A stretch of DNA of 45,132 nucleotides, from NCBI GenBank assembly GCA_903870175.1, contig CAIQBY010000408.1, positions 1 to 45,132 of the forward strand, in the 5' to 3' direction. The notes below the pieces were generated by a model that was not told where the DNA came from, searched no databases, and worked only from the letters and a program-made list of their open reading frames with translations. Both the position numbers and the translations under genes were made by a program. Below, one piece after another: positions 14,579 to 25,100 of this stretch (position 1 is the stretch's first letter; each line of letters starts with the position of its first letter). The DNA comes from an uncultured Bacteroidota bacterium (GTDB lineage Bacteria > Bacteroidota > Bacteroidia > 2-12-FULL-35-15).

Positions 14579-15871
14579 ATGAAATTTATTTTGAAATTAA
14601 GTATTTTATACTTTTTATTTCCTGCTTTTTTATATGGTCAGCCAACTGCTGCATCCTTCAAGCCAGATACACTTTCCATCGGTTTGCAGGATGCTGAAAA
14701 CCAGTTTCTGAAAAACAATCTTCGGGTTCTTTCCCAGAAATACAGTATGGATAGCGCCAAGGCAGTTGTTATTTCTGCATGGGTTTATGATAATCCTCAA
14801 TTTAATATAGGTACAGGATTTTATCAACCGGATACTAAAAAGTTTTTTGATTTCAGTAACGACAATCGTGAAATTGCAATTCAGATAAGTCAGTTGGTTA
14901 AAACAGCAGGCAAACGCAACAAAGCAATAAAAGTAGCTCAGGCAGGTGTGCAAATTACAGAGTATGAGTTTTATGATTTGTTGCGGACTCTTCGTTATAC
15001 ATTACGTAATGACTTCTATAATATTTATTATCTGCAGCAATCCGCTAAAGTTTATTCTCAGGAAATCGAGTCACTTCAAAAAACATCAAATGCATTTGAA
15101 GACCAGGTTAAAAAAGGAAATATTTCGCAAAAGGAATATTTGAGAATTCAATCCCAGCTATATACTTTGCAGGCAGAACTTATAAATCTGCAAGGTACAA
15201 TAGATGATGTAAACAGCGAATTCAAGTTATTGATACGTGCAAAAGCAAGTGTTTACATTAAGCCTGTACTTACCATTACAGATGACCAGAAAAATGCGGT
15301 AGCTTCAATTGCCTATCAAACGTTATTGGATAGTGCATATCAAAATAGATATGATTTAAAAATTGCTAAAGCTGTGGTTGCACAAAACGAGCAATATCTG
15401 CGATTGCAAAAAGCAATTGCAATACCCGACCTTACATTCAGTGGCGGTTACGACCGACTTGGAAGTTATGTAAATAATTTTAATAGTCTTGGTGTCGGCT
15501 TCGATATCCCTATTTTTAATCGTAATCAGGGAAATGTAAAACAAGCTAATGCAATGCTTGAAAATAGTAAACTGGAATTGTCCGGTGCTCAGGATGAACT
15601 GGAAAGTCAGGTTGCAAACTGTTATGCGGGCGCTTTAAGAGCAGAGAAATTACTGAACAGTATTGATATAAAATTCGATACTGATTTTAATAAACTGATA
15701 AAAGAAATAGCATCTAATTACGAGAAAAGAAACATTTCTCTTTTAGAGTTTATTGATTTTTATGATTCATATAAACAGAATGTATTACAGTTGAATAACC
15801 TGAAATACAATAGAATTAGTCAGTTGGAACAACTTAACTATACTACAGGAACTAAATTTTTTAATAAATAA
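14579..15871 (+). CDS. TolC/CzcC-like outer-membrane efflux protein
   Basis: This is the outer-membrane channel of a tripartite RND efflux system. The 430-residue protein has a signal peptide (residues 1-20) and two repeats rich in coiled-coil helices, typical of the OEP family: ENQFLKNNLRVLSQKYS near 40, QTLLDSAYQNRYDLKIAKA near 248, and FDIPIFNRNQGNVKQANA near 306-323. The P[IL]F(D/N)R-G motif in the second repeat is a good family marker. It precedes a lipoprotein adaptor (26-base gap) and an inner-membrane pump, the CzcCBA order, so all three should be made together. The substrate is probably a heavy metal cation, judged from the pump rather than this protein. Confidence 0.93.
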   Translation: MKFILKLSILYFLFPAFLYGQPTAASFKPDTLSIGLQDAENQFLKNNLRVLSQKYSMDSAKAVVISAWVYDNPQFNIGTGFYQPDTKKFFDFSNDNREIAIQISQLVKTAGKRNKAIKVAQAGVQITEYEFYDLLRTLRYTLRNDFYNIYYLQQSAKVYSQEIESLQKTSNAFEDQVKKGNISQKEYLRIQSQLYTLQAELINLQGTIDDVNSEFKLLIRAKASVYIKPVLTITDDQKNAVASIAYQTLLDSAYQNRYDLKIAKAVVAQNEQYLRLQKAIAIPDLTFSGGYDRLGSYVNNFNSLGVGFDIPIFNRNQGNVKQANAMLENSKLELSGAQDELESQVANCYAGALRAEKLLNSIDIKFDTDFNKLIKEIASNYEKRNISLLEFIDFYDSYKQNVLQLNNLKYNRISQLEQLNYTTGTKFFNK

Positions 15872-15897
15872 TATTTAAAGAACAAATAAAATCAATT

Positions 15898-17004
15898 ATG
15901 AATAAAATTTCAAAGAACTGTTTTAATTTAATAATTATATCAGGACTATTGTTTAATCTTTTCTCCTGCAAATCAGGAGAAACAAATTCAAATGACAGCC
16001 AGCGTGACCATTATGAAATACCTGATTCACTTTTAAAAACTCTGGTAATTGATACTGTTAAAACTTCCAACTTAACCAACTCTATTAAGTTTACCGGTGT
16101 TGTTGATTTTAATACTGATAAAGTGGCAAATATATTTCCATTAATAAGCGGAGTAGCTCAAAATATAAAAGTACAATTAGGAGATTTTGTAAAAGCCGGT
16201 CAGGAATTAGGTGTGGTAAGAAGTTCTGAAATGGCAAATTATAATGTTGCTTTAATCAATGCCGAAACTAATGTAAACCTTACTGCCAGATTACTATCTC
16301 AGCAAAAAGATTTATTTAAAAGCGGCTTGGCTTCCGAAATTGATGTTACTAATGCAGAAGTGGCAAACCAACAGGCAATTGCATCTAAAGCTGCTGCCGA
16401 AAAAGTATTGAGTATTAATGGAAATAACAGGGATGGCGAATACATTCTTAAATCACCTATTGATGGATTTATTGTGCAGAAGAATATTACCAATGGTATG
16501 TCTATCCGCACTGATAACGCAGCAAATTTATTTACTATTTCCGATTTAAAACAGGTATGGGTGCAGGCTAATGTTTATGAAGGCAACATAAGCAAAGTGA
16601 AAAAAGATGATGAGGTTGATGTAACAACTATTTCATATCCCGATAAAATATTTAAAGGAAAAATAGATAATTTAATGAGTGTACTTGACCCAAGCAGCAA
16701 GGTAATGAAAATGAGAATAGTTCTTGATAATCCAGACTATTTATTGAAACCTCAAATGTTCGCAACAGTAATTGTAAATAATAGTGAAAACAGGCAGGCG
16801 GTTTCTGTATCAACAAATGCAATTGTTTTCGACCATAGCCAATATTATGTTTTGCTTTACAATAATAAAAAAGACGTTCAGATAAGACCGGTTGAATTAT
16901 TAAGTACAAACGGGAATACTGCATTTATTAAAAAAGGCATTGCTCCCGGCGACCGTGTTATCGGCTCACAGGCGATTCTTATTTATGGTGCATTAAACAA
17001 TTAA
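15898..17004 (+). CDS. RND efflux periplasmic adaptor lipoprotein (CzcB/CusB-like)
   Basis: This membrane fusion protein links the inner-membrane pump to the outer-membrane channel. The 368-residue product has a lipoprotein signal with lipobox LFSC (Cys24). A split biotinyl-lipoyl-like domain is visible: FPLISGVAQNIKVQLGDFVKAGQELG near 81-106 and LKSPIDGFIVQKNITNGMSI near 183-202. An alpha-hairpin lies between the halves, followed by a beta-barrel (QVWVQANVYEGNISKVKKDDEV near 219) and a membrane-proximal domain ending KKGIAPGDRVIGSQAIL. No extra His-rich metal-binding extension is seen. It lies between the TolC-like gene and the pump with short gaps. Confidence 0.93.
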   Translation: MNKISKNCFNLIIISGLLFNLFSCKSGETNSNDSQRDHYEIPDSLLKTLVIDTVKTSNLTNSIKFTGVVDFNTDKVANIFPLISGVAQNIKVQLGDFVKAGQELGVVRSSEMANYNVALINAETNVNLTARLLSQQKDLFKSGLASEIDVTNAEVANQQAIASKAAAEKVLSINGNNRDGEYILKSPIDGFIVQKNITNGMSIRTDNAANLFTISDLKQVWVQANVYEGNISKVKKDDEVDVTTISYPDKIFKGKIDNLMSVLDPSSKVMKMRIVLDNPDYLLKPQMFATVIVNNSENRQAVSVSTNAIVFDHSQYYVLLYNNKKDVQIRPVELLSTNGNTAFIKKGIAPGDRVIGSQAILIYGALNN

Positions 17005-17028
17005 TAATAAACCCTAAAATAATATTGT

Positions 17029-20000
17029 ATGATTAATTTTTTGAAAGGCATAATTGGGTTTTCTCTTAAGAACAGGTACTTCATTTTATTTTGTACTCTT
17101 ATTTTGGTTGCCGCAGGTATTATTACATTCAAGAATATGCCTATTGAAGCATTCCCCGATGTTACAAATACTGAAATAAGTATCATTACTCAATGGCCTG
17201 GAAGAAGTGCCGAAGAGGTAGAAAAGTTTATTACCATACCTATTGAGCTTGCAATGAATCCTGTACAGCGTAAGGTTAGCTTGCGTTCTACAAGTATCTT
17301 TGGTTTATCGTATGTAAAATTAATCTTTGATGACGATGTAAAAGACCCTGAGGCAAGGCAACAGGTAATGAATTTGCTTGGAAATGCTAATTTGCCGCCA
17401 AACATTCAACCTTCTGTGCAGCCGCCTACTGGCCCTACCGGTGAAATATTCAGATATACTTTGAGAAGTAAAGTGCGCGATGTACGCGAATTAAAAACAA
17501 TGCAGGATTGGGTAATCGACCGCCAGTTAAGGTCTGTGCCTGGTGTTGGAGACGTTGTTAGTTTTGGCGGCAAAACAAAAACGTATGAAATAAAAGTTGA
17601 CCCGGGTAAACTGACAACTCTTGGAATTACTCCATTGGATGTATTTACTGCTGTGCAGAAAACAAATATCAATATCGGCGGTGATATGATTATTCAGAAT
17701 AATCAGGCATTTGCGGTAAGAGGCATTGGTTTGCTTAATGATATCAATGAAATTAAAAACATTATTATCACAAATAATAATGGTGTACCGGTATTAGTAA
17801 AAGATGTAGCGCAGGTGGAGATTTCTAATTTGCCACGACTCGGTTGGGTGGCACGTGCTGATGGATTGGTAAATAAAAAAACAAAGCAGCGTGAAATAAC
17901 TGAAGAGCCGGATGTGGTGGAAGCAATTGTAGTGATGAGAAAAGGTGCCAATCCTACCGAAGTAATTAATGCCCTCGCAGCCAAGGTTAAGAAACTTAAT
18001 AATTATACATTGCCGGCAGATACCAAGATTGTTTCTTATTACGACAGATCCGATTTGATAGAATATGCAACACATACTGTAATGCATAATCTTATAGAAG
18101 GAATTTTATTTGTAACATTAATTGTATCGCTGTTTATGTTCAACTGGCGTACCACGTTAACAGTTTCAATCATCATTCCGCTGGCACTTTTATTTGCTTT
18201 TATCTGTCTGCATTTAATGGGTATGTCGGCTAATTTATTATCACTTGGTGCTATCGATTTCGGAATTATAATAGATGGAGCCGTCGTCATGGTCGAGGGA
18301 ATATTTGTGATGATGGATACCAAAGCCCATACTATAGGTATGGAACGTTTTAATAAACTCGCTAAAATGAGTATGATTAAAAACAAAGGTGCTGAATTAG
18401 GCAAAGCTATTTTCTTCGCGAAGCTGATAATTATTGCTGCACTGCTCCCCATATTTGCTTTCCAGAAAGTGGAAGGTAAAATGTTTTCGCCTCTGGCTTT
18501 CACACTTGGCTTTGCTTTGCTTGGCGCATTAATTTTCACACTTACACTTGTTCCTGTTTTAATAAGTTTATTGATGAATAAAAATGTAAAGGAAAAACAT
18601 AATCCAATAGTTCATTTCCTTAGCAAGTTTATGATGATGGGATTTACAGGTGCATTTAGGAACAAAAAACTTGTTCTTTCATCAGCATTCATAATAATGG
18701 TACTCGGACTTTATTCATTTAAGTTTTTGGGAAGTGAATTTTTACCTGAGCTTGATGAAGGTTCAATCTGGCTGCGTGTGCAGACTCCTTATAGTATTTC
18801 GCTGGAGAAATCCGTTGAAGTTTCTAAAAAGGTAAGAAGTATTTTAATAAGATTTCCGGAGGTAAAATATGTGGTGTCTCAAACCGGACGACCGGATGAT
18901 GGAACAGATGTGGCGGGCTTTTATAACAATGAGTTTTCTGTGATGCTTTATCCGCGTGAAGATTGGAAATCGAAACTTTCGAAAGATGAATTGATTGATA
19001 AAATGAGCGAACAGCTTTCAGTAATTCCGGGTGCTCAACTTAACTTCTCCCAGCCTATTATGGATAATGTGGAAGAGGCTGTATCGGGTGTTAAAGGCTC
19101 TATCTGCGTGAAAGTATATGGCGATTCGCTTAACTATATGGAGAAAAGCGCCGACAATATATATAACATATTGAAAGATATAAAAGGTGTAGATGATTTG
19201 GGCGCTATACATAATATAGGACAACCGGAACTGGATGTAAATCTTGATCAGCAGAAGATGGCTGTATATGGTGTGGCTACTGCCGATGCTAATGCCGTGC
19301 TTTCGATGGCTATCGGCGGACTGCCTGCATCTACTTTATATGAAGGAATAAAAACATTCGACATCCGTATTCGACTTACTGAGGAATCAAGACGTACTGC
19401 TGATGATATCGGAAACCTGCTGGTACCTACACTTTCCGGCTCCAAAGTACCTATAAAAGAAATAGCAACTATTACTCAACAGACAGGACCGTGTTTGATT
19501 TTCAGAGATGATAATGAACGGTATTCTGCAGTAAAATTCTCAGTTCGCGGACGCGATATGGGAAGTACTGTGGCCGAAGCACAGGCAAAAGTAGATGCCA
19601 AAGTAAAAATGAAAAGAGGATATACTATGGAGTGGCAGGGAGATTTCGAAAATCAGCAGCGTGCTCAAAAACGATTGGCACAAGTGGTTCCGGTGAGTTT
19701 ATTATTGATTTTCCTGTTATTATTTTCGATGCTTGGCAACGCCATAGATGCCGGATTGGTATTCCTGAATGTTCCTTTTGCAATTGTAGGCGGCATAGCA
19801 GCACTATTTATTACCGGCACCAATTTCAGTATCTCTGCAGGCATTGGTTTTATTGCCTTATTTGGTATCTGTATTTTATTCGGAGTACTTATTATTGAAG
19901 AATTCAAGAAGAATATGCTCATCTTCCATAAGGAAAAACATTCGCTTTATAATGCCATTAAACTTGGTGTGAGTACCAAAATACGACCAGTGATGATGAC

Positions 20001-20196
20001 TGCATTGATGGCTGCCATTGGGTTGTTGCCGGCAGCTATGTCGCATGGTATAGGGTCGGAAAGTTCGCGACCGCTGGCACGTGTAGTTATTGGCGGTATA
20101 TTATGTGCTATGATTTTCAGCCTTTGGGTATTCCCATTGATATTTGCCTGGGCTTACCGCAAAAATGAAGTGAAGAATGAAGATGTAATTGAATAA
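17029..20196 (+). CDS. Heavy-metal efflux RND pump (CzcA/CusA family)
   Basis: This inner-membrane proton-driven pump has 1055 residues, the usual length. N-terminal signatures are MPIEAFPDVTN and WPGRSAEEVEKFITIPIE. The HME-RND signature in transmembrane helix 4 is DFGIIIDGAVVMVEG with D410, D416 and E423, matching the acidic proton-relay residues of CzcA as I know the family. The second half repeats the fold (GSEFLPELDEGSIWLR, then DAGLVFLNVPFAIVGG). The complete set of channel, adaptor and pump suggests export of divalent or monovalent metal ions such as Co/Zn/Cd or Cu/Ag; the exact metal cannot be read from the sequence. Two hairpins follow the gene. Confidence 0.96.
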   Translation: MINFLKGIIGFSLKNRYFILFCTLILVAAGIITFKNMPIEAFPDVTNTEISIITQWPGRSAEEVEKFITIPIELAMNPVQRKVSLRSTSIFGLSYVKLIFDDDVKDPEARQQVMNLLGNANLPPNIQPSVQPPTGPTGEIFRYTLRSKVRDVRELKTMQDWVIDRQLRSVPGVGDVVSFGGKTKTYEIKVDPGKLTTLGITPLDVFTAVQKTNINIGGDMIIQNNQAFAVRGIGLLNDINEIKNIIITNNNGVPVLVKDVAQVEISNLPRLGWVARADGLVNKKTKQREITEEPDVVEAIVVMRKGANPTEVINALAAKVKKLNNYTLPADTKIVSYYDRSDLIEYATHTVMHNLIEGILFVTLIVSLFMFNWRTTLTVSIIIPLALLFAFICLHLMGMSANLLSLGAIDFGIIIDGAVVMVEGIFVMMDTKAHTIGMERFNKLAKMSMIKNKGAELGKAIFFAKLIIIAALLPIFAFQKVEGKMFSPLAFTLGFALLGALIFTLTLVPVLISLLMNKNVKEKHNPIVHFLSKFMMMGFTGAFRNKKLVLSSAFIIMVLGLYSFKFLGSEFLPELDEGSIWLRVQTPYSISLEKSVEVSKKVRSILIRFPEVKYVVSQTGRPDDGTDVAGFYNNEFSVMLYPREDWKSKLSKDELIDKMSEQLSVIPGAQLNFSQPIMDNVEEAVSGVKGSICVKVYGDSLNYMEKSADNIYNILKDIKGVDDLGAIHNIGQPELDVNLDQQKMAVYGVATADANAVLSMAIGGLPASTLYEGIKTFDIRIRLTEESRRTADDIGNLLVPTLSGSKVPIKEIATITQQTGPCLIFRDDNERYSAVKFSVRGRDMGSTVAEAQAKVDAKVKMKRGYTMEWQGDFENQQRAQKRLAQVVPVSLLLIFLLLFSMLGNAIDAGLVFLNVPFAIVGGIAALFITGTNFSISAGIGFIALFGICILFGVLIIEEFKKNMLIFHKEKHSLYNAIKLGVSTKIRPVMMTALMAAIGLLPAAMSHGIGSESSRPLARVVIGGILCAMIFSLWVFPLIFAWAYRKNEVKNEDVIE

Positions 20197-20210
20197 TAAA
20201 TAAAAAGATT

Positions 20211-20273
20211 AGAGGCTGTGCGTCAGTGTTTTTCATAGTTTGGTTTGTTTCGCTGGTTTATCAGCCTCTTTTT
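20211..20273 (+). terminator. First hairpin after the RND pump
   Basis: AGAGGCTG (20211-20218) pairs with CAGCCTCT (20262-20269), followed by TTTTT. The loop of 43 bases is long, so this is weaker than the next hairpin. Confidence 0.5.
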
Positions 20274-20305
20274 ACGCCTCGTATTAATCTACGGGGCGTT
20301 TTTTT
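20274..20305 (+). terminator. Rho-independent terminator of the RND operon
   Basis: ACGCCTCGT (20274-20282) pairs with ACGGGGCGT (20291-20299), nine pairs with one G-U, an 8-base loop and a run of seven T. This is a standard intrinsic terminator at the end of the efflux operon. Confidence 0.88.
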
Positions 20306-20632
20306 GTTTGTTTCCGAATGGATTATTTTTTTCAGGCTTTAATAAAATCAGGCAATAGAAATAATAATTGAAGATATATGAATAAGTTATGGTTCAACTT
20401 ATCTAAATTGTTAATGGTAGTTTTGACATTATATAAATGAGTGGACTATGGATTTCATAAATAAATTTAAGACAAATAAAAAATATCTATGTTGAAATAA
20501 TCATTCTTTAATTCTATAATAGTCCTCCCTTCCCCAATTTTAATTTCCTTGCATTTATCAATTATTAAATTTATAAATTTAAGTTACCTTTCATCAATAT
20601 TTCATCACTTATCCTTTTTATTTCCACTTTAC

Positions 20633-20736
20633 TGCCATTATGGCATTTCTTGCCAATAACCATCATTTATCTGCCATAAAGTCCGAATTGCACCTTTTTT
20701 TGACTACCAGGGTGGCAATAAACTAGTTTATTGCCA
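20633..20736. promoter_or_regulatory. Cluster of TGCCA/TGGCA half-sites, possible operator
   Basis: Six copies of the pentamer TGCCA or its complement occur in 104 bases: 20633, 20641, 20651, 20672, 20713 and 20732. They form the dyads TGCCA-TTA-TGGCA, TGGCA-TTTCT-TGCCA and the arms of the 32-bp palindrome. This is what a multi-site operator could look like. The regulator and regulated gene are unknown. Confidence 0.35.
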
Positions 20737-20740
20737 CCCT
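20709..20740. repeat. Perfect 32-bp palindrome
   Basis: AGGGTGGCAATAAACT is followed immediately by its exact reverse complement, giving 16 perfect pairs centred on CTAG. As RNA it would fold into a 14-bp stem with a CUAG loop, but the bases after it are not T-rich. It therefore does not look like a simple terminator. It lies over 400 bases after the RND terminator and about 360 bases before the next gene. Confidence 0.95.
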
Positions 20741-21102
20741 AGATGTATGGAGGGGCATATATTTTTACTTTTTTATACCCCTGGAACATTCCCAACTCCT
20801 CTATTTTTACTTTTTTTATCTCCTCCAATGTTTCAGGAAGGGTATTTTTCAGGAAAACAAAAGCTTCCAATATGGGTTGATTTTGTAATCCAAAAATGAT
20901 TTTTTAAAAAGGAAGTATTAATAAAAAACTTCTGTAAAGAAAAGTCCCAATTTATTTCAAGACTTTTTTTGTTTTAGAAAAACATTGTTTCAGAATAAAT
21001 GATTTTTTTATAACTGTTTTTCAGCAAGAAAAAAAATAATATCCGATAATGTATGATAGAAACAATATCTTTAACTCCATTTTTGAATTTATAACTGCTG
21101 AA

Positions 21103-22032
21103 ATGTACAGAAGTTTTCTTAAAAATATTTTATTGTCAGGCTTCTTATTAATTATAGTAAGTGAAAATAATCTTTGCGCTCAGGAATATTTTGCACCGTC
21201 CGAAAATTATAATCAGAAACGGCTGTTGGGCACCGTTATTACCGAATCAGTAATAAGTACTTCGGTGATGATAGGGTTGAATTATTTGTGGTACAAAAAA
21301 TTTAAACGGAGCAAATTTCATTTCTTTAATGATAATGCAGAGTGGATGCTGATGGATAAAGCCGGGCATTCGTTTTCGGCATTTACTATCTCCTGCATTC
21401 AATCGGATATCATGCAATGGTGCGGCGTTAAATCTAAAAATGCTGCTATAATAGGCTCAGCCACTGCGCTTGGTTATATGTCGATGATAGAAACGTTTGA
21501 CGGATATTCTGACAAATGGGGATTTTCTACAGGTGATATGGCAGCCAATCTTGCAGGCATTGCCTTGTTCGAAGGGCAGCAACTGGGCTGGAAGGAGCAG
21601 CGGGTGAGTATCAAATTTTCATATCATTTTACATTGTTTGCACAATATTATCCGCAGGCTTTGGGCAGCAATGATCAGGAACGGATTATAAAAGATTATA
21701 ACGGGCAAACCTATTGGCTGTCGGCAAATGTAGCTTCTTTTCTGCCGGCGCGCGATGATTTCCCTAATTGGCTGAATGTAAGTTTTGGCTACGGTGCCGA
21801 AGGGATGGTAGGCGCGCGCGATAACCCGAAAGAGATAAATGGTAAAACAGTTCCCGATTTTAAACGATACCGGCAGTTTTATTTATCACTGGATACAGAT
21901 TTATTCAGGATAAATGATTTGTCGGCATCCACGGAAGCAGGATATAAATTGAACAGAATATTAAAAATGCCGGCACCCACTTTGGAATTTAATACCGAAG
22001 GCAAGTTTAAATTTTATCCGTTGTATTATTAA
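21103..22032 (+). CDS. DUF2279-like predicted periplasmic/outer-membrane protein
   Basis: I assign this to the DUF2279 (YfiM-like) family from DKAGHSFSAFTIS, the following helix pair, and the SDKWGFSTGDMAANLAGI segment, which recur in that family as I remember it. The frame is open from ATG 21049, but ATG 21103 puts a clean signal peptide (FLKNILLSGFLLIIVSENNLCAQ, key positions about 4-26) at the N-terminus, so I chose it; the product has 309 residues. The C-terminal half has barrel-like strands (LNVSFGYGAEGMVG, FYLSLDTDLF). The biochemical role is unknown. It is a single gene, followed by the propeller/SpoIIE gene under its own promoter box. Confidence 0.75.
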   Translation: MYRSFLKNILLSGFLLIIVSENNLCAQEYFAPSENYNQKRLLGTVITESVISTSVMIGLNYLWYKKFKRSKFHFFNDNAEWMLMDKAGHSFSAFTISCIQSDIMQWCGVKSKNAAIIGSATALGYMSMIETFDGYSDKWGFSTGDMAANLAGIALFEGQQLGWKEQRVSIKFSYHFTLFAQYYPQALGSNDQERIIKDYNGQTYWLSANVASFLPARDDFPNWLNVSFGYGAEGMVGARDNPKEINGKTVPDFKRYRQFYLSLDTDLFRINDLSASTEAGYKLNRILKMPAPTLEFNTEGKFKFYPLYY

Positions 22033-22126
22033 TCAGAGTATTTAAAATGATAAAGGAAGATTTTGAAAACAGGAAGAAATAAAAATGATTCTTAAATATT
22101 TAATATTTTATAACATCATTTTTTTA

Positions 22127-22134
22127 TATTTTTG
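22127..22134 (+). promoter_or_regulatory. Probable -7 box of the propeller/SpoIIE gene
   Basis: TATTTTTG matches TAnnTTTG exactly. It ends only six bases before ATG 22141, so transcription would begin at or next to the start codon and the mRNA would be nearly leaderless. No clear -33 TTTG is visible. Confidence 0.45.
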
Positions 22135-22140
22135 ACAAAT

Positions 22141-25100
22141 ATGAAATACCGTTTAAAAATAATAGTCTTTATTATTTTGCTTCTCGCAAAGCTTTCATCT
22201 TTTGCGCAAACGTACGACTTCCGGAATTTAAATGTTGAAGATGGTCTTGCTCAATCCATGGTTTTATCGATGTGTCAGGATAGATACGGAAATATCTGGT
22301 TTGGAACCAATGGCGGCGGAGTGAGCAAATATGATGGAAATAAGTTTGTAAACATCACTGAAAATGATGGCTTGGCAAACAATGTTGTTTTTTCGATTAC
22401 TGAACTTACAAATGGAATAATACTTTTTGGGACTAATGGAGGAGTGAGTATTTATGACGGAAAAACATTTTTGAATCTTACCGTGAAAGATAAATTGCCT
22501 GACAACAGGGTATACAAAATAATACAGGATAAAAACGAAAAGATATGGATAGGAACTTCTAAAGGAGCCTGTCTGCTGGAGAATAATAAAATAGTACCTT
22601 TTAAAAAAGACACTTTGCTTAATAAATCAAATGTATGGACTATTTGTTCGGATAAATCAAATAATATATGGTTTGGTACTACCGAGCGGGGAGTGATAAA
22701 GTATAATACAAGCACGGATAAGTTTTCTAATTATGATTTTTCACAGGGATTGCAAAGTAATTTTGTGAGAACAATTTATGAAAAAAATGACGGATATATA
22801 TATGTTGGCACTATAGTAGGAATAAATAAAATAAGCCCACTGGGTAAAGTGGAAGAAGTAGGAATTCCTAAAAATACAAACATAGGTTTCTCCGCCATTG
22901 CTTCTGACAAAAGAAATAATCTATGGCTTACAACCAATGAAGGACTTTATGAATACAATGGTTACATAACACGTAAATTCAGAGAAGAAAACGGCTTGGT
23001 AAATAATTCATTAATTAGTTTATTAATAGACAGGGAAGGTAACTTTTGGTTTGGTACATACGGCTCCGGTGTTGAAAAATTTAATGGAGAAGCTTTTCAT
23101 TATATCACTTCCAGGGAGGGTTTGCAAAACGATTATGTCACAGCAGTATTCCAGGATTCAAAGAAAAATATATGGATAGGATTACAGGATTTTGGAGCGG
23201 TTCAATATCAAAATAAAGTTGTAGAAAGTTTCACAGTTAATCCAAAGAAACCTGAAATTTCATTGCCGGATAGGCAGGTAAATACAATTGCTGAAGACAA
23301 TAACGGAAATATTTATTTTGGAACTCATGAAGGTATTTCAATTTATGATGGGAAGAAAGTTCAGAATTACTTACTTAAAGAAGATGGATTGTTGAAGAAT
23401 ATTATCTATTCAATAATAAAAGATAAAAACGGTCTGATGTGGATAGGGTCAAAAGGTGGATTATCTTATTTTAAAGACGGTAAATTTATATATATTGATG
23501 TCGTTAATTCAATAAAAACCGACAATACATTCACACCAATTTACAGTATATACGAAGATGAGAATAATGATTTATGGCTTGGTACCGAAAAAGGAGTTAT
23601 AAAATATAATCACAAAACAGCGGTACATTATACAAAATCATCTGGATTTACAGATAAAAGAGTATTATCTGTTACCAAGGATAAGTTTAATTATTTATGG
23701 TTTGGAACCGATGAGGGTGTGTTTTATTATGATGATAAATCGTTTAATTCCATAAATCAAAATAGTGGTTTGGCATCCAATAAAATTTATCTGCTGTTAT
23801 CAAATAATAATTATTTATGGGTAGGTACAAATAAAGGATTGGATAGAATTGATTTGCCAAAACTTCATACTCAGCAAAAAATTGAAATAAAGCATTATGG
23901 AAAAGAAGAAGGCTTCAAAGGCTTGGAATGCAATATGAATGCGCAAATGAGGGAGGATGATGGAACTCTTTGGTTTGGGACAATAAAAGGAGCTACATTA
24001 TATAATCCAATGCTGGAAAGGATAAATCAAAAAGAAGCACTGACACGAATTACAGGTATAAGGTTGTTTTTTAAAACTGATACAGCAGAATTAAGAAAAG
24101 ATTCAAAGGGATTTGATACTAAAACTAACCTGCCTTTAAATTTAATATTGCCTTATGATAAAAACCATATAACATTTGATTTTATTGGCGTATGTCTTAC
24201 CAATCCCAGTAAGGTAAAATATCAATTTAAATTAACAGGTGCAGATGCAGATTGGTTTCCTCCAACATCTACAACTGTGGCAACCTATTCATCGTTGCCC
24301 CCGGGAGAATATACTTTCAATTTAAAAGCAATGAATAATGATGGATTATGGAATAAAAATCCGGTAACCTTTCATTTTACAATACTTCCGCCATGGTGGA
24401 AAACCTGGTGGTTTTATACTTTATCAGCAATTTTTATGATAACAAGTATTTATTTATTCATCGTCAACAGGACACGAAATCTTCAAAAGGCAAAAATATT
24501 ATTGGAACAGGAAGTAGAACTGAGAACGCATGAATTGAGGGAAGAAAAAGAAAAAGTTGAACTAATTAACGAGGCTGTACTTGAACAAAAAGCTATCATC
24601 GAAATGAAAAATAATGACATTACTGATAGTATAAAGTATGCGAAAAATATTCAGGAAGCATTGTTGCCGCCAATGGAAAATTTACTTAAAGAAATGAATG
24701 ACGCTTTTGTATTATACTTGCCAAAAGATATTGTGAGTGGTGATTTTTACTGGTTCCATAAAAGAAACAATAAACGATTTATAGCTTCAGTAGATTGTAC
24801 AGGTCATGGTGTACCAGGTGCATTTATGAGCATTATAGGTAATACATTATTAGGTGAAATTGTTTCTGATAAAAATATTATGAAGCCTTCCGAAATTTTA
24901 AATGAATTACACTCTGGAGTTAAAACAGCTCTGAAACAAAGCAACAGTGATAATGAAAGGCGAGATGGAATGGACATTGCATTATGCGCCTTAAATGAAG
25001 ACAGCACATTACTTGAATTTGCAGGGGCCAATAGACCTTTATGGATTTTCAGAAAAAATAAAAAGAATGATAATGCTTTCGAAATGATAAAAGCAAATAA

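Larger units (their letters stand above)
20306..21102. other. Gene-free, AT-rich region between the RND operon and the DUF2279-like gene
   Basis: No open frame in this about 800-bp stretch looks like a gene. It holds an 18-bp AT palindrome (20565-20582), a cluster of TGCCA/TGGCA pentamers (20633-20736), a perfect 32-bp palindrome (20709-20740), and a direct repeat of TATTTTTACTTTTTT-type sequence at about 20759 and 20802. Poly-T and poly-A runs are frequent towards 21000. It could hold promoters, an operator or a small RNA, but none can be assigned. An in-frame ATG at 21049 belongs to a possible longer form of the next gene. Confidence 0.7.

Noticed and set aside
20641-20655. Sigma-54 promoter (TGGCA...TTGC) near the rpoN-containing region
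   Set aside because: The GG-to-GC spacing is two bases too short for a -24/-12 promoter on either strand.
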